42,735 nucleotides of DNA from a virus (IMGVR_UViG_3300033141_003703:1-42735); one strand, 5' to 3'. Counted from the stretch's first letter, positions 1 through 8,129 are shown. Made by a program: numbers and translations. Notes: a model not told the origin generated them from the sequence alone.

Positions 1-114
1 CAACCCCTGAATGTTTTTGAGAGGGCGACCAATTTTCCTGACGCCATTGAACCCAATTCAATCAATCTTATTGACTACTTGGAAGTCAGCCAGGATTTCT
101 ATGCAGTGGGTGAA
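1..114. repeat. Terminal direct repeat, left copy (circular overlap)
   Basis: This stretch is identical, base for base, to the last 114 bases of the window. A helicase reading frame runs through the right copy and continues in frame here, so the repeat reflects a circular molecule or circularly permuted assembly of 42,621 unique bases rather than two separate elements. A genuine short terminal repeat of a linear virion genome is possible but less likely, because it lies inside a coding region. Confidence 0.93.
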
Positions 115-378
115 ACCATCAGGGAAATATTTGACAATCTTGACCAGGGTATTGCAGTTATTGCCATACAAAAAAAGAGGGGAGCAGATTTAGGCCGGGG
201 TGCGGATTTTACCCTGGAAAAAGCCAGGTTGTATCTCAGCATGGATTCTGGCAAATGTTGCATTGTCAAGGGTAAGAATTGGGCTAAACCGGGGTTGAAT
301 CCCAGCGGTATTGAGTTCACCTTTAAATTGGTGGATGGTTGTAAATTCGTGAATGTAAATTGGAGAAAAGGAGATTAA
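1..378 (+). CDS. Primase-polymerase/helicase, C-terminal part (continues from 41362)
   Basis: This is the 3' end of the replicative helicase whose 5' part starts at 41362 at the other end of the window. Joined across the circle, the gene has 545 codons. The part here covers the end of the RecA-like ATPase core. It includes the segment IAVIAIQKKRGADLGRGADF, typical of phage AAA-type helicases, where the Q/K/R cluster would be the DNA-contacting and arginine-finger region. It ends with TAA at 376-378, one base before the SSB start codon, so helicase and SSB are very probably translationally coupled. An internal ATG at 79 is not the true start, because the frame is open upstream. Confidence 0.85.
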   Translation, partial: QPLNVFERATNFPDAIEPNSINLIDYLEVSQDFYAVGETIREIFDNLDQGIAVIAIQKKRGADLGRGADFTLEKARLYLSMDSGKCCIVKGKNWAKPGLNPSGIEFTFKLVDGCKFVNVNWRKGD

Positions 379-379
379 A

Positions 380-751
380 GTGGCTAGGGGTCTTAATCAG
401 GTTAATCTAATTGGATACTTGGGGCGTGACCCGGAGTTACGCTACACACCCCAGGCAACTGCGGTGTGTAATATGTCCTTGGGAGTAACGGAAAGATTCA
501 AGGAAAAAGAAAGAACCACTTGGGTTGAATTGGTAGCGTGGGGTAAGCTGGCTGAAGTTTGCGGCGAATATCTGACCAAGGGTAAGCAGGTTTTTATTAG
601 TGGTTCCCTGCAAGAGCAACAATGGGAACGAGATGGGGTTAAGCAGCGCAGGATGCAGGTGCGGGTTAATGAAATGGTTATACTTGGTGGAGGTGGGAGT
701 GGAAGTGGAAAAAGTAACGTCACCGATTCTAATGAAGATATACCCTTTTAA
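380..751 (+). CDS. ssb: Single-stranded DNA-binding protein
   Basis: The 123-residue product coats single-stranded DNA during replication and recombination. It begins with the OB-fold pattern of bacterial SSBs (NQVNLIGYLGRDPELRYTP at residues 6-24, then a WVELVAWGKLAE segment) and ends in the acidic tail NEDIPF, which in this family recruits partner proteins. A Gly/Ser-rich linker joins the two. The start is GTG at 380, after the AGGAG-like site at 368-373. It is shorter than cellular SSBs (about 160-180 residues), as is usual for phages. It follows the helicase directly, consistent with a replication operon. Confidence 0.95.
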   Translation: MARGLNQVNLIGYLGRDPELRYTPQATAVCNMSLGVTERFKEKERTTWVELVAWGKLAEVCGEYLTKGKQVFISGSLQEQQWERDGVKQRRMQVRVNEMVILGGGGSGSGKSNVTDSNEDIPF

Positions 752-766
752 TTTTTTAACCTTAAA

Positions 767-781
767 TTAACTGCACAGTAA
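767..781. promoter_or_regulatory. Operator-like palindrome upstream of the SleB-type lysin gene
   Basis: The sequence TTAACTGCACAGTAA has arms ACTG/CAGT around CA and abuts the AAGGAG ribosome binding site of the next gene. It belongs to the dispersed palindrome family seen at 7561, 12626, 14912, 32041, 38212 and 38761. No clear core promoter was recognised here, so it may act on translation or on read-through. Confidence 0.45.
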
Positions 782-795
782 GGAGTTGATTGACA

Positions 796-1521
796 ATGTA
801 TAAGTTCTGCACTCCCAAAATGTATGCCCTACTAAGAACGGTAGGTCCATACTACGCATTAAGCCGGAATATTTGGGCCGAAGCCAGGGGTCAAGGTAAA
901 CGCGGTATGGAAGCAGTTGCTACCCTTACCTTAAATCGGGCCTTTTTCTACCTTTGGGGCGAGAACCACGGGGTTAAGTCACCTTGGCCTCCTGGGGATA
1001 TAGTGGGGGTAATTGCTCAATACCTGCAATTCAGCTGGACGAGAAGTAATGATCCCTCCTACAAGGCCGCTTTCAGGCCTTGGAAACATAGCCTGTTAAA
1101 TTGGAGAGAGGCTAAAAATGCAGCAACCCAAGCCTTACTGGGTGAGGTTGATCCCTTGGATGGTGCCCTCTTTTACCTTAATCCCCGTGCCTGTAGCCAA
1201 ATGGGTTATGGGCTGCCTAGGTGGGCCATGGAATTTGAGAAGGTTAGGGTAATCAGGGATCACCATTTTTATAAACCCCCTTATGCCAAGGGCTTCAAGG
1301 GATACCTGGACTACTACCCGGAGATCAAAGACGGATTATTATCCTATCTCCCTGTTGGTGCAATCCCGGAAGACAAGCCTCTTATTACCACTCCCGATGT
1401 TGACCGTTACTCCATGTTTATCACGCAACCACCCGTAACTAAAGAGGATAAGGATATTGGAATCAAGGAAATTATTCTGGTTACTCTCAAGAGTATCATG
1501 ACAAGGGTAGGGATTGTTTGA
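796..1521 (+). CDS. SleB/CwlJ-type cell-wall hydrolase
   Basis: The product (241 residues from ATG 796) resembles the SleB/CwlJ hydrolase family (Hydrolase_2), which cleaves peptidoglycan glycan strands. The diagnostic segment is LSRNIWAEARGQGKRGMEAV near residues 22-41, whose Glu in AEARG matches the family's catalytic Glu. It is followed by TLTLNRA and a GVIAQYLQFSW segment. No signal peptide is visible, so release would need the holin of the late block. AAGGAG at 780-785 could also serve TTG 790, which adds two residues. It is odd that the lysin lies in the replication block, far from holin and spanins. The C-terminal 90 residues are unassigned. Confidence 0.8.
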   Translation: MYKFCTPKMYALLRTVGPYYALSRNIWAEARGQGKRGMEAVATLTLNRAFFYLWGENHGVKSPWPPGDIVGVIAQYLQFSWTRSNDPSYKAAFRPWKHSLLNWREAKNAATQALLGEVDPLDGALFYLNPRACSQMGYGLPRWAMEFEKVRVIRDHHFYKPPYAKGFKGYLDYYPEIKDGLLSYLPVGAIPEDKPLITTPDVDRYSMFITQPPVTKEDKDIGIKEIILVTLKSIMTRVGIV

Positions 1522-1532
1522 AAGGAGAAATA

Positions 1533-1901
1533 ATGAAGATTATCGCATTAATACTTTCCTTTTCCCTGGCCCTGCTGATGTGGGCTGTAACTCCCACGCG
1601 GGGCGCAAATCAGGAAAATGAAAAAGTTATACCTTCCAACCCCCTAATACCACAAAAGCTGACTAGAGAAGATGCAAGTAAAATTGCAGGTATCTATTTA
1701 GATACAACAAGGATAACCGTGTATGGTGGTTTGGTTTTTTGTGGTAAAGAGGAAGCAAAACTTATTGTAATTAAAGTAAGGGATAACATTAATCACAAGA
1801 AATACAACCTAATGATTGCCTGGAAGGATGAGAAAATTCTCAAGGCATGGACTGTGGAAGTCCAGCAGGGACCCTTGGGGGAAGGAGATTTATGGATTTA
1901 A
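1533..1901 (+). CDS. Secreted protein of unknown function with Sec signal peptide
   Basis: The 122-residue product opens with a classic signal peptide: MK, then a hydrophobic stretch of about 18 residues (IIALILSFSLALLMWAV), then a small-residue region with probable cleavage near TRGA. The mature part is polar, with no recognised domain. ATG 1533 is chosen because AAAGGAG lies five bases upstream; a TTG at 1518 would add five residues but has no such site. The gene directly follows the SleB-type lysin and overlaps the dCMP deaminase start by 10 bases. It may be a lysis or envelope accessory protein, but that is inference from position only. Confidence 0.7.
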   Translation: MKIIALILSFSLALLMWAVTPTRGANQENEKVIPSNPLIPQKLTREDASKIAGIYLDTTRITVYGGLVFCGKEEAKLIVIKVRDNINHKKYNLMIAWKDEKILKAWTVEVQQGPLGEGDLWI

Positions 1902-2398
1902 TTAAACTCAAGGAATGGGATGCCTACTTTCACTCCATGTGTTGCACTGTAGCCCAAAACAGCAAGTGCCTGAGTCGGCAGATCGGAGCCATCCTGGTGC
2001 GGGATAATGTAGTAATTTGCACTGGATACAATGGACCTCCACGCGGGTATCCCCATTGTGATTGGGTAGATGCGGAAACGGGAAAGAAAACTTGCCCCCG
2101 GCGCATCCTGGGTTACAAGTCGGGAGAGGGCTTACATATTTGCCCTGCCGCACATGCAGAGCGTAATGCTATTGTGCAGGCAGCCAGGCTTGGTATTCCG
2201 GTTAAGGGTTCAACCCTTTATCTTAATACCGGGGTGCCTTGCAAGGATTGCCTTATAGAAATCATCAACGCCGGGGTGCAGGAGGTGGTATGTGAGAACT
2301 TTGCTTATTATGATGATCTTTCCCAATCCTTGATTAAATACTCCGACCTCAAGTTGAGATTGTTTACCCATCTTGCAGGAGAAGTGGCTGATGCCTGA
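1892..2398 (+). CDS. Deoxycytidylate (dCMP) deaminase
   Basis: The 168-residue enzyme converts dCMP to dUMP, feeding thymidylate synthesis. It carries the zinc-binding signature of the family: HAE at residues 88-90 (zinc ligand plus proton-shuttling Glu) and PCKDC at 116-120 (two zinc Cys). The TGYNGPPRG stretch at 44-52 is typical of ComEB/T4-type dCMP deaminases. GAAGGAG at 1881-1887 sets the start at ATG 1892; an in-frame codon at 1847 lacks a site. It overlaps both neighbours by a few bases, in an operon with other nucleotide-metabolism genes including the reductase at 3455. No thymidylate synthase is seen in the window, so the product presumably enters host metabolism. Confidence 0.93.
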   Translation: MDLIKLKEWDAYFHSMCCTVAQNSKCLSRQIGAILVRDNVVICTGYNGPPRGYPHCDWVDAETGKKTCPRRILGYKSGEGLHICPAAHAERNAIVQAARLGIPVKGSTLYLNTGVPCKDCLIEIINAGVQEVVCENFAYYDDLSQSLIKYSDLKLRLFTHLAGEVADA

Positions 2399-3428
2399 AT
2401 ATAATGTGTTAATCTGTAATGCCCTGGAAGCTCTTGAAAGGATGCAAACCGAAAGCGTGGATTGTATCGTTACTTCTCCCCCCTACTATGGGGTAAGGGA
2501 TTATGGATTGCCTCCTATAGTATGGGATGGTGATCCCCATTGCAAGCACGAGTGGGGTATGGAGGGGTTTAGGGATAAAAGATGGAGCTTGGATAAATGT
2601 TTATCAAATAAGCAAGCTACTAACAAGGGTAGTGTTTTTAAAGTAAGTCAAGGGCAATTTTGCATTAAATGCAAGGCATGGAGAGGGTGTTTGGGTTTAG
2701 AACCCCATCCCGATATGTATGTTAAACATTTAACCATAATTGCCAAGGAATTAATGAGGGTGCTCAAACCAACAGGGATATTCTGGTTAAACATTGGAGA
2801 TAGTTATGCCCAGTCGGGGGGGAGTGGGTCAGGGGAATACCAGGAAAGGCACAGACAATTCGGCAAAATCATTCCCCAGGGAACCCGCCAGAATCCCAGG
2901 AAAGCGCCTGCGGGATTCAAACCCAAGGACCTGCTCGGTATTCCCTGGATGATTGCCCGATCCTTCATGAGAGAAGGATGGTATTGGCGGCAATGGATAC
3001 CCTGGGTTAAACCTGCCTCCATGCCGGAACCCCACAAGGATAGACCCAATACCAGTGTGGAAGTGGTGCACCTGTTTACCAAGTCGGGAAAAAAATATTA
3101 TAGCGATATGGAATCCGCCAAGGAATGCTTGGGAATCAAGCGTAATTGGCGTAATGGGGATGCCTTGTTATTGCTACAATGTAATCCCCCCAAGATCAAA
3201 AGCGGGAAAAAGCACCACGCTGCTTTCCCGCTGGACTTGATAACTCCCTTGATCTTGTTCGGCTGTCCCCCTGGAGGAATAGTGCTTGACCCGTTTATGG
3301 GCACAGGAACCACTGGAATAGCGGCCCTGAAACATGGCCGGAATTTTATCGGAATTGAAATGAATGGTGAATATGCCAATGAAATAGCCATTCCCCGGTT
3401 AAAACAAGCACATAAAAATCTTTTTTAA
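2391..3428 (+). CDS. Beta-class DNA methyltransferase (N4-cytosine or N6-adenine)
   Basis: The 345-residue enzyme belongs to the N6_N4_Mtase family. Catalytic motif IV (TSPPY, residues 28-32) comes before the SAM-binding motif (DPFMGTGTTG near residue 300), which is the beta-class order. SPPY is more typical of N4-cytosine than N6-adenine enzymes, but this does not settle the target base. A middle stretch with CIKCKAWRG and LGLEPHPD is common in phage members. The ATG at 2391 overlaps the deaminase stop, with AGGAG at 2377-2381. No cognate restriction gene is seen, so it is an orphan enzyme, probably anti-restriction or regulatory. Confidence 0.9.
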   Translation: MPEYNVLICNALEALERMQTESVDCIVTSPPYYGVRDYGLPPIVWDGDPHCKHEWGMEGFRDKRWSLDKCLSNKQATNKGSVFKVSQGQFCIKCKAWRGCLGLEPHPDMYVKHLTIIAKELMRVLKPTGIFWLNIGDSYAQSGGSGSGEYQERHRQFGKIIPQGTRQNPRKAPAGFKPKDLLGIPWMIARSFMREGWYWRQWIPWVKPASMPEPHKDRPNTSVEVVHLFTKSGKKYYSDMESAKECLGIKRNWRNGDALLLLQCNPPKIKSGKKHHAAFPLDLITPLILFGCPPGGIVLDPFMGTGTTGIAALKHGRNFIGIEMNGEYANEIAIPRLKQAHKNLF

Positions 3429-3454
3429 AACCAATTTATAGGAGATATTAATAT

Positions 3455-6061
3455 ATGGAGCAACTTACCGAAAATGCCTTGAGGGTGCTTAGAAGGCGTT
3501 ATCTCAAAAAGGATACTGACGGCAAGGTAATCGAAACACCACAGGAGCTTTTTCAACGGGTAGCGCAGTATGTTGCCAATGCAGACTGTCTGTATGGCGG
3601 TCCCGGCAATCATGAAACCAGGGATCGGTTTTACAGCATGATGGCTAACCTGGAATTTCTGCCCAATAGCCCTACCCTAATGAACGCTGATAGACCCTTG
3701 GGGCAGCTATCGGCTTGTTTTGTATTGCCGGTAAAGGATTCCATAGACAGTATCTTTGATGCAGTTAAGAACGCTGCCATAATCCATAAAAGCGGGGGAG
3801 GCACAGGGTTTTCTTTTTCCAATCTCCGGCCCGAAAACTCTGTCGTGTTTTCCACGCATGGCGTAGCTTCCGGCCCTGTATCCTTTATGGAAGTTTTCGA
3901 TGCGGCAACCGAAGCCATCAAGCAGGGTGGAACCCGCCGGGGGGCCAACATGGGCATCCTGCGGATTGACCACCCGGATATTGAGAAATTTATTACGTGC
4001 AAAAATGATACGACACGTTTGAATAATTTCAATATTTCAGTTGCCATAACTGACAGATTCATGAAGTGCCTTCATGCAGGAGAGGCTTTTGGATTAGTGG
4101 ATCCGCGTAATCCTCACAAGGTGGTTACTTGGGTTGATCCTGAGCATCTATTTAATTTAATAGTGGATAGTGCGTGGGCCACGGGAGAGCCGGGGATTAT
4201 TTTTATTGATGAGATTAATCGTCATAATCCGGTTTCCCATTTAATGGATATTGAGGCAACCAATCCATGTGTAACCGGTGATACCATGGTTGCTACTCCT
4301 ACCGGCTTTCGTCCTGCCAAGGATATCCAGATAGGCGATAAGATCAACACGGTCAAGGGAGTAGGCATTGTTGCAAAGCGAGAAGTGCATGAAAAAATGC
4401 CAGTATTCCGGGTTGATTGTTCAGATGGGGGGTATATCAGGGTTACCGCATCGCACCAATTTTACGCTGCCAAAAGAGGGGTATGCACCATTAAGAATCA
4501 AAGTAATTCATTGTTCACCCCAATTAGGTTGGATCAATTGGAACCGGGTGATTCAATTCAATTGAAACCCACCAAGAGTCCTTTCGGAATATTACACCCC
4601 CAATTAAACAGGGTAATCATTAACAATATCACTCCCGATGGTTTCGATACGGTATATGACCTGTATGAACCTACTACCGATACGTGGATTACCAATGGTT
4701 ACGTATCTCGGGGATGTGGAGAGCAACCCCTGTTACCTTACGAGTCCTGCAACTTGGGTTCAATTAACTTGGGAAAATTTGTCAGGGGTGGGCAAATAGA
4801 TTATGACCACCTATCCCATGTAGTCAAGGATGCAGTGCATTTCCTGGATAATGTTATTACAATGAATCGGTATCCCCTGCCTATTATTGGAGATCGAACC
4901 AAGTTAACTCGCAAAATCGGCCTGGGGGTAATGGGATGGGCCGATATGCTGATTAAGCTAGGAATGCCCTACGAATCGGATAGTGCTATACATTTGGCTG
5001 AAAAGGTAATGGGGTTCATTAAAGAGAAGGCCATCACCAAGTCAATTGAACTTGGGGCTGAACGGGGAAGCTTTCCGGCTTTCAAGGGTTCTCTTTGGGA
5101 TAACAATGGTTTAAAGCATATGCGCAATGCTACCGTAACTACCATTGCCCCCACAGGAACCCTTAGTATTATTGCCAACTGCTCCAGCGGGATTGAACCC
5201 TTGTTTGCGGTATCGTATGTGAGACGTGCCCTGGATGGTAAGGAAATGGTTTGCCTCAACCCGGAGTTTGAGTGGATCGCCAAGACAAGGGGTTTCTGGT
5301 CTGAGGACCTGGCTCAGAAGATCGGGGAAAGGGGTGACGTGCAGGATATAGGAAATGTTCCCCAGGATATCAAGGAATTGTTTAAAACCGCCCATCATAT
5401 TACTCCCCTACAGCACCTTCGGATGCAGGCGGCTTTTCAGGTCCATACTCATAATGCGGTATCCAAGACTATTAATCTTCCAGCCGATGCTACCCGTGAA
5501 GACGTAAAAGAGGTTTTTTTAGAAGCTCATGAACTGGGCTTAAAGGGAATCACAGTTTACCGGGATATGTGCAGGCCCTACCAGGTGCTGAATTGCCAGG
5601 GAACCCTGAGGGCTGTTCCCGCCCCTCGGCCAAAACAAACCAAGGGTATTACCGAATGTGTCAAAACCGGTTGTGGCAAGCTCTACGTGACAGTTAACCA
5701 TGATGATAAGGGGATTTGTGAAGTATTTGCCCAGATGGGTAAAAGTGGGGGGTGTGTAGCCTCTCAGATTGAAACCATAGGCAGGCTGATTTCCACCGCC
5801 CTCCGATCGGGAGTGGGGGTGGAACCGATTATCAAGCAGTTATCGGGAATCAGATGCCCTAATCCCATTTGGAATAATGGAGATATGATCTTATCCTGTT
5901 CTGATGGGATTGCCCGAGTGCTTAAGGAGGTAACGGGTATCGAGGCAGTGGATGCAGATGAAAATATCGGTGTTCCCATATGCCCGGATTGCGGCCATAC
6001 TCTTATCTCTCAAGGAGGCTGCCTGACCTGTAACCATTGTGGTTACAGCAAATGTTCCTAG
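3455..6061 (+). CDS. nrdJ: Class II (B12-dependent) ribonucleotide reductase with in-frame intein
   Basis: The 868-codon frame encodes an adenosylcobalamin-dependent reductase that makes deoxyribonucleotides. Without the 149-residue intein (residues 272-420) it would be 719 residues. Visible hallmarks are the N-terminal redox Cys (QLSACFVLP), the finger-loop core TNP...CGEQPLLPYESCNLGSINL, and the phosphate-binding segment around IAPTGTLSIIANCSSGIEP. The Cys-rich C-terminus has CPDC...CLTCNHCGYSKC, a zinc ribbon carrying the thioredoxin-linked redox cysteines. The intein sits immediately before the Cys expected to be the active-site radical cysteine (residue 421), so unspliced protein should be inactive. 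No separate small subunit is needed for class II. GGAG at 3441 supports ATG 3455. Confidence 0.95.
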   Translation: MEQLTENALRVLRRRYLKKDTDGKVIETPQELFQRVAQYVANADCLYGGPGNHETRDRFYSMMANLEFLPNSPTLMNADRPLGQLSACFVLPVKDSIDSIFDAVKNAAIIHKSGGGTGFSFSNLRPENSVVFSTHGVASGPVSFMEVFDAATEAIKQGGTRRGANMGILRIDHPDIEKFITCKNDTTRLNNFNISVAITDRFMKCLHAGEAFGLVDPRNPHKVVTWVDPEHLFNLIVDSAWATGEPGIIFIDEINRHNPVSHLMDIEATNPCVTGDTMVATPTGFRPAKDIQIGDKINTVKGVGIVAKREVHEKMPVFRVDCSDGGYIRVTASHQFYAAKRGVCTIKNQSNSLFTPIRLDQLEPGDSIQLKPTKSPFGILHPQLNRVIINNITPDGFDTVYDLYEPTTDTWITNGYVSRGCGEQPLLPYESCNLGSINLGKFVRGGQIDYDHLSHVVKDAVHFLDNVITMNRYPLPIIGDRTKLTRKIGLGVMGWADMLIKLGMPYESDSAIHLAEKVMGFIKEKAITKSIELGAERGSFPAFKGSLWDNNGLKHMRNATVTTIAPTGTLSIIANCSSGIEPLFAVSYVRRALDGKEMVCLNPEFEWIAKTRGFWSEDLAQKIGERGDVQDIGNVPQDIKELFKTAHHITPLQHLRMQAAFQVHTHNAVSKTINLPADATREDVKEVFLEAHELGLKGITVYRDMCRPYQVLNCQGTLRAVPAPRPKQTKGITECVKTGCGKLYVTVNHDDKGICEVFAQMGKSGGCVASQIETIGRLISTALRSGVGVEPIIKQLSGIRCPNPIWNNGDMILSCSDGIARVLKEVTGIEAVDADENIGVPICPDCGHTLISQGGCLTCNHCGYSKCS
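4268..4714 (+). other. Mini-intein (Hint domain) with non-canonical C-terminus
   Basis: This 149-residue in-frame insertion splits TNP|CGEQ of the reductase. Block A is intact (Cys1 then VTGDTMVATPTG). Block B has the expected TxxH as TASH (intein residues 60-63). Block F reads VYDLYEPTTDTWITNG. The length leaves no room for a homing endonuclease. The C-terminal block G reads YVSRG then Cys+1, where canonical inteins read VVHN then Cys/Ser/Thr. Both the penultimate His and the terminal Asn, needed for Asn cyclisation, are replaced by Arg and Gly. N-terminal acyl shift therefore looks possible, but normal C-terminal cleavage does not. The frame is open, arguing against simple decay. Confidence 0.85.
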
Positions 6062-6070
6062 GAAGCAATT

Positions 6071-6478
6071 ATGTTTGATTGGCACAAAATCACCAAGGGT
6101 CGGTGGCAATTGAACAAGCAGGAGGAATGGGGCTTACTTTCCAAGGATGATCGCCATGCAAACAAGGCATGGATTTTGGGCATTCCGTGCCAGGATGGTG
6201 GATTCATTTACCTGTTCCGGGAGAACCTGGATAACCCTTGGAAATCCATTCTCTGCTACTACACCCCCAGGAAACGCATTACGGTTTTATCTCTTTATGA
6301 GGAATTGAAGCACGAAAAAGGGGTATGGATTGATACCCATATAGAGGGCCGGGAAACCCTGTTTTATTTTCCGGTTGGATTATTGCCCACAGTGGCCGAA
6401 AAAATGAAGGCGTTTCGCAAAAGAAGGTTATCTCCCCGAACTCGCCAAGACCTAGCTAAGCGTTTTCAAAAAGGGTAG
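6071..6478 (+). CDS. Hypothetical protein, 135 residues
   Basis: I do not recognise this product. It is rich in aromatic and charged residues, with no signal peptide, membrane segment or Cys pair, and ends in a basic stretch (FRKRRLSPRTRQDLAKRFQKG) that could contact nucleic acid. It begins nine bases after the reductase stop with a weak AGGAAG site at 6058-6063. The following 69-base gap contains a small CCCC-GTTT-GGGG hairpin and no gene. Confidence 0.65.
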   Translation: MFDWHKITKGRWQLNKQEEWGLLSKDDRHANKAWILGIPCQDGGFIYLFRENLDNPWKSILCYYTPRKRITVLSLYEELKHEKGVWIDTHIEGRETLFYFPVGLLPTVAEKMKAFRKRRLSPRTRQDLAKRFQKG

Positions 6479-6547
6479 GGTTGCGTCCATAAGATTGCCC
6501 CGTTTGGGGTTAAATTTGAACGAAAAAGGGGGAATGAATAGGAGAGC

Positions 6548-6778
6548 ATGGCTAGGGGTAAAAGAGGGCAAAAAAAGGCTTCTGAAACGCAATCGCATGA
6601 AATAGCTTGCGTGGATTGTGCTCATTTACACCCTCATTGCTGCCAGAGTCTTGAGGGTCAATTGTTTGAATGCATGGCCCCTAATTGGAAATCTCACGTA
6701 GCCAGGCCCATGTTAATAAACGGATCGCAATATGTTTTACACCCATGCGATCATTTTCAACCCAAGGTAAAAGAATGA
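6548..6778 (+). CDS. Small Cys/His-rich protein
   Basis: The 76-residue product has CVDCAHLHPHCCQ near residues 22-34, then FEC and HPCDHF. This Cys/His spacing is typical of small zinc-binding phage proteins. The N-terminus is basic (ARGKRGQKK). AGGAGA at 6540 precedes ATG 6548. Its stop overlaps the start of the RuvC-like gene as ATGA, implying coupled translation and perhaps a shared role in DNA processing. No specific function can be assigned. Confidence 0.65.
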   Translation: MARGKRGQKKASETQSHEIACVDCAHLHPHCCQSLEGQLFECMAPNWKSHVARPMLINGSQYVLHPCDHFQPKVKE

Positions 6779-7218
6779 ACGTTTGGTTGGGTATAGACCC
6801 AGGAGTAAATGGAGCTTTTTGCGTATGGCATTATAACCGAATCAAAAAATACCGTGAAGCCAGGATGGGCAGATGGGATAATCTCGATGATTTGCACAAC
6901 CTTCGTATCCTATCTGGTAAATTTCCATGTGCCATTTTGGAAAAAATAAACATTTGGAGTAATGATATCGCCGTGATTAAACGGCAGGAATCCTTGGTGG
7001 TTAATTACGGGCAATGGTTAGGCTACTTATTCGCCCTGGGTATTCCAGTCAAAACTGTCAAGCCGAGAACGTGGCAGGCGTTTTGGGGGTTGGATGGCAA
7101 TAAAAAAGCTCATATAGTCAAAGCCAATCAACTGGTTAACCAAACTATCATCAACCACGATCAGGCTGTAGCCCTGCTACTGGCCGAATATGGGAGAAGG
7201 ATATGGATAAAGAATTGA
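6775..7218 (+). CDS. RuvC-like Holliday junction resolvase
   Basis: The 147-residue product has the RNase H-fold pattern of RuvC-type resolvases, which cut four-way DNA junctions during recombination and before packaging. The acidic sites are placed as expected: D8 in GIDPG, E56 in AILEK, and H128-D129 in NHDQAVALLLAEYGRR. The first strand ends VNGAFCVW. ATG 6775 is chosen because it forms the ATGA overlap with the preceding stop; an in-frame codon at 6685 would add 30 residues inside the upstream gene. It overlaps the MazG-like gene by 16 bases. It fits with the ERF and exonuclease genes as a recombination set. Confidence 0.82.
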   Translation: MNVWLGIDPGVNGAFCVWHYNRIKKYREARMGRWDNLDDLHNLRILSGKFPCAILEKINIWSNDIAVIKRQESLVVNYGQWLGYLFALGIPVKTVKPRTWQAFWGLDGNKKAHIVKANQLVNQTIINHDQAVALLLAEYGRRIWIKN

Positions 7219-7544
7219 ATTTTGATACCTACCAGGAAGCAGCTAAAAAAACCGCTGTTTATCCTTGTGTAGGTAATAACTATATTTACCCTTGCTTAGG
7301 ATTGGCCGGGGAAGTGGGAGAACTACTGAACAAAATAAAAAAAATACAGAGAGACCAGGATAATAAATTATCGACTATTACCATAGGGGAATTGGCCTAC
7401 GAGATTGGTGATATACTGTGGTATATAGCTACTCTTTGTAGTGAATTGAAGATTGGTTTGGGTGAAGTTGCACACACTAACCTAATCAAACTGCAACACA
7501 GGATGCAAAAAGGCATGCTGCACGGAGCCGGAGATTACAGGTAA
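7203..7544 (+). CDS. MazG-like nucleotide pyrophosphohydrolase
   Basis: The 113-residue product matches the all-alpha MazG/dUTPase-like NTP pyrophosphatase fold. It has GLAGEVGELLNKIKK (the ExxE half of the metal site, near residues 33-47) and ELAYEIGDILWYIA (the ExxD half, near 64-77). Such enzymes hydrolyse (d)NTPs to monophosphates; in phages they may adjust dNTP pools or lower host alarmone levels. ATG 7203 lies within the end of the resolvase gene. It is followed by a 52-base gap with a strong promoter, so it is the last gene of this transcription segment, although read-through is possible. Confidence 0.88.
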   Translation: MDKELNFDTYQEAAKKTAVYPCVGNNYIYPCLGLAGEVGELLNKIKKIQRDQDNKLSTITIGELAYEIGDILWYIATLCSELKIGLGEVAHTNLIKLQHRMQKGMLHGAGDYR

Positions 7545-7550
7545 TTTTCC

Positions 7551-7579
7551 TTGACTTAATTTTTACTGTATAGTATATT
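7551..7579 (+). promoter_or_regulatory. Sigma-70-type promoter with operator palindrome in spacer
   Basis: TTGACT (7551-7556), a 17-base spacer and TATATT (7574-7579) form a near-consensus promoter in the gap before the gene at 7597. The spacer holds the palindromic element TTTTACTGTATAGTA (7561-7575), which reappears in reverse orientation in the promoter at 38748. A protein bound there would block RNA polymerase directly. Confidence 0.8.
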
Positions 7580-7596
7580 TAAGGTAGGAGGAATAA

Positions 7597-7788
7597 GTGA
7601 GAGGCACAGTGGCTAAACGATTAAGAATAAAAGCTTATAATGGTAATTACTCCCATGAACGCGATTACCAGCTGCAACTCCACAAAATCGTAGAATACAA
7701 GGGAAATCAAATTCCCGTTTTTACGGTTGTAACCACGGGTAGTCGCCGGAAATACCAGGATTTAAAAACCCAATATAAGAGAGTGTAA
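7597..7788 (+). CDS. Hypothetical small basic protein, 63 residues
   Basis: The product is strongly basic and hydrophilic, with GSRRKYQDLKTQYKRV at the C-terminus, suggesting nucleic-acid contact. I recognise no family. GTG 7597 follows a very good GGAGG site at 7587-7591; another GTG lies four codons in. It is the first gene after the promoter at 7551, and its stop overlaps the next start (TAATG), so it belongs to an operon running to 8308 or beyond. Confidence 0.6.
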   Translation: MRGTVAKRLRIKAYNGNYSHERDYQLQLHKIVEYKGNQIPVFTVVTTGSRRKYQDLKTQYKRV

Positions 7789-8129
7789 TGGACTACAAAA
7801 AGTTTTTAAGCGCAAAGGTTAAGGCAAGGATAGGGTTGGAGGAACCTCGGGAACCTGTGGAAGTGCTCAGGTTGGAGTTCCGAGATAATGAAAACTGCCT
7901 ACGGTGTATGAGCTTTACCAGTGACCATCAAGTTTTTTGCCGAAGTGATGATCTTAAGAATGGTAAAAGCACGGGGTGGAGAGCGCGGCCAGGGCAAGAC
8001 AGGTGGGATAACTTTGACAGGTTGATCCAGGCCGCCGCCAAGGTTAGTCGCATGGGGGGATTGGTGCTCTGGAACCCCGAATATGAACCGGGAATTTGTG
8101 AGCTTACCCAAAGAGTGAATTTTAACTAA
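7788..8129 (+). CDS. Hypothetical protein, 113 residues
   Basis: Unrecognised product. It is mixed in charge, with ENCLRCM and HQVFCR, Cys that could bind a metal but too few for a clear zinc ribbon. A GLVLWNPEY segment lies towards the C-terminus. The start overlaps the upstream stop and the stop overlaps the next start, so it is tightly coupled in the operon driven from 7551. No membrane segment or signal peptide is seen. Confidence 0.6.
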   Translation: MDYKKFLSAKVKARIGLEEPREPVEVLRLEFRDNENCLRCMSFTSDHQVFCRSDDLKNGKSTGWRARPGQDRWDNFDRLIQAAAKVSRMGGLVLWNPEYEPGICELTQRVNFN

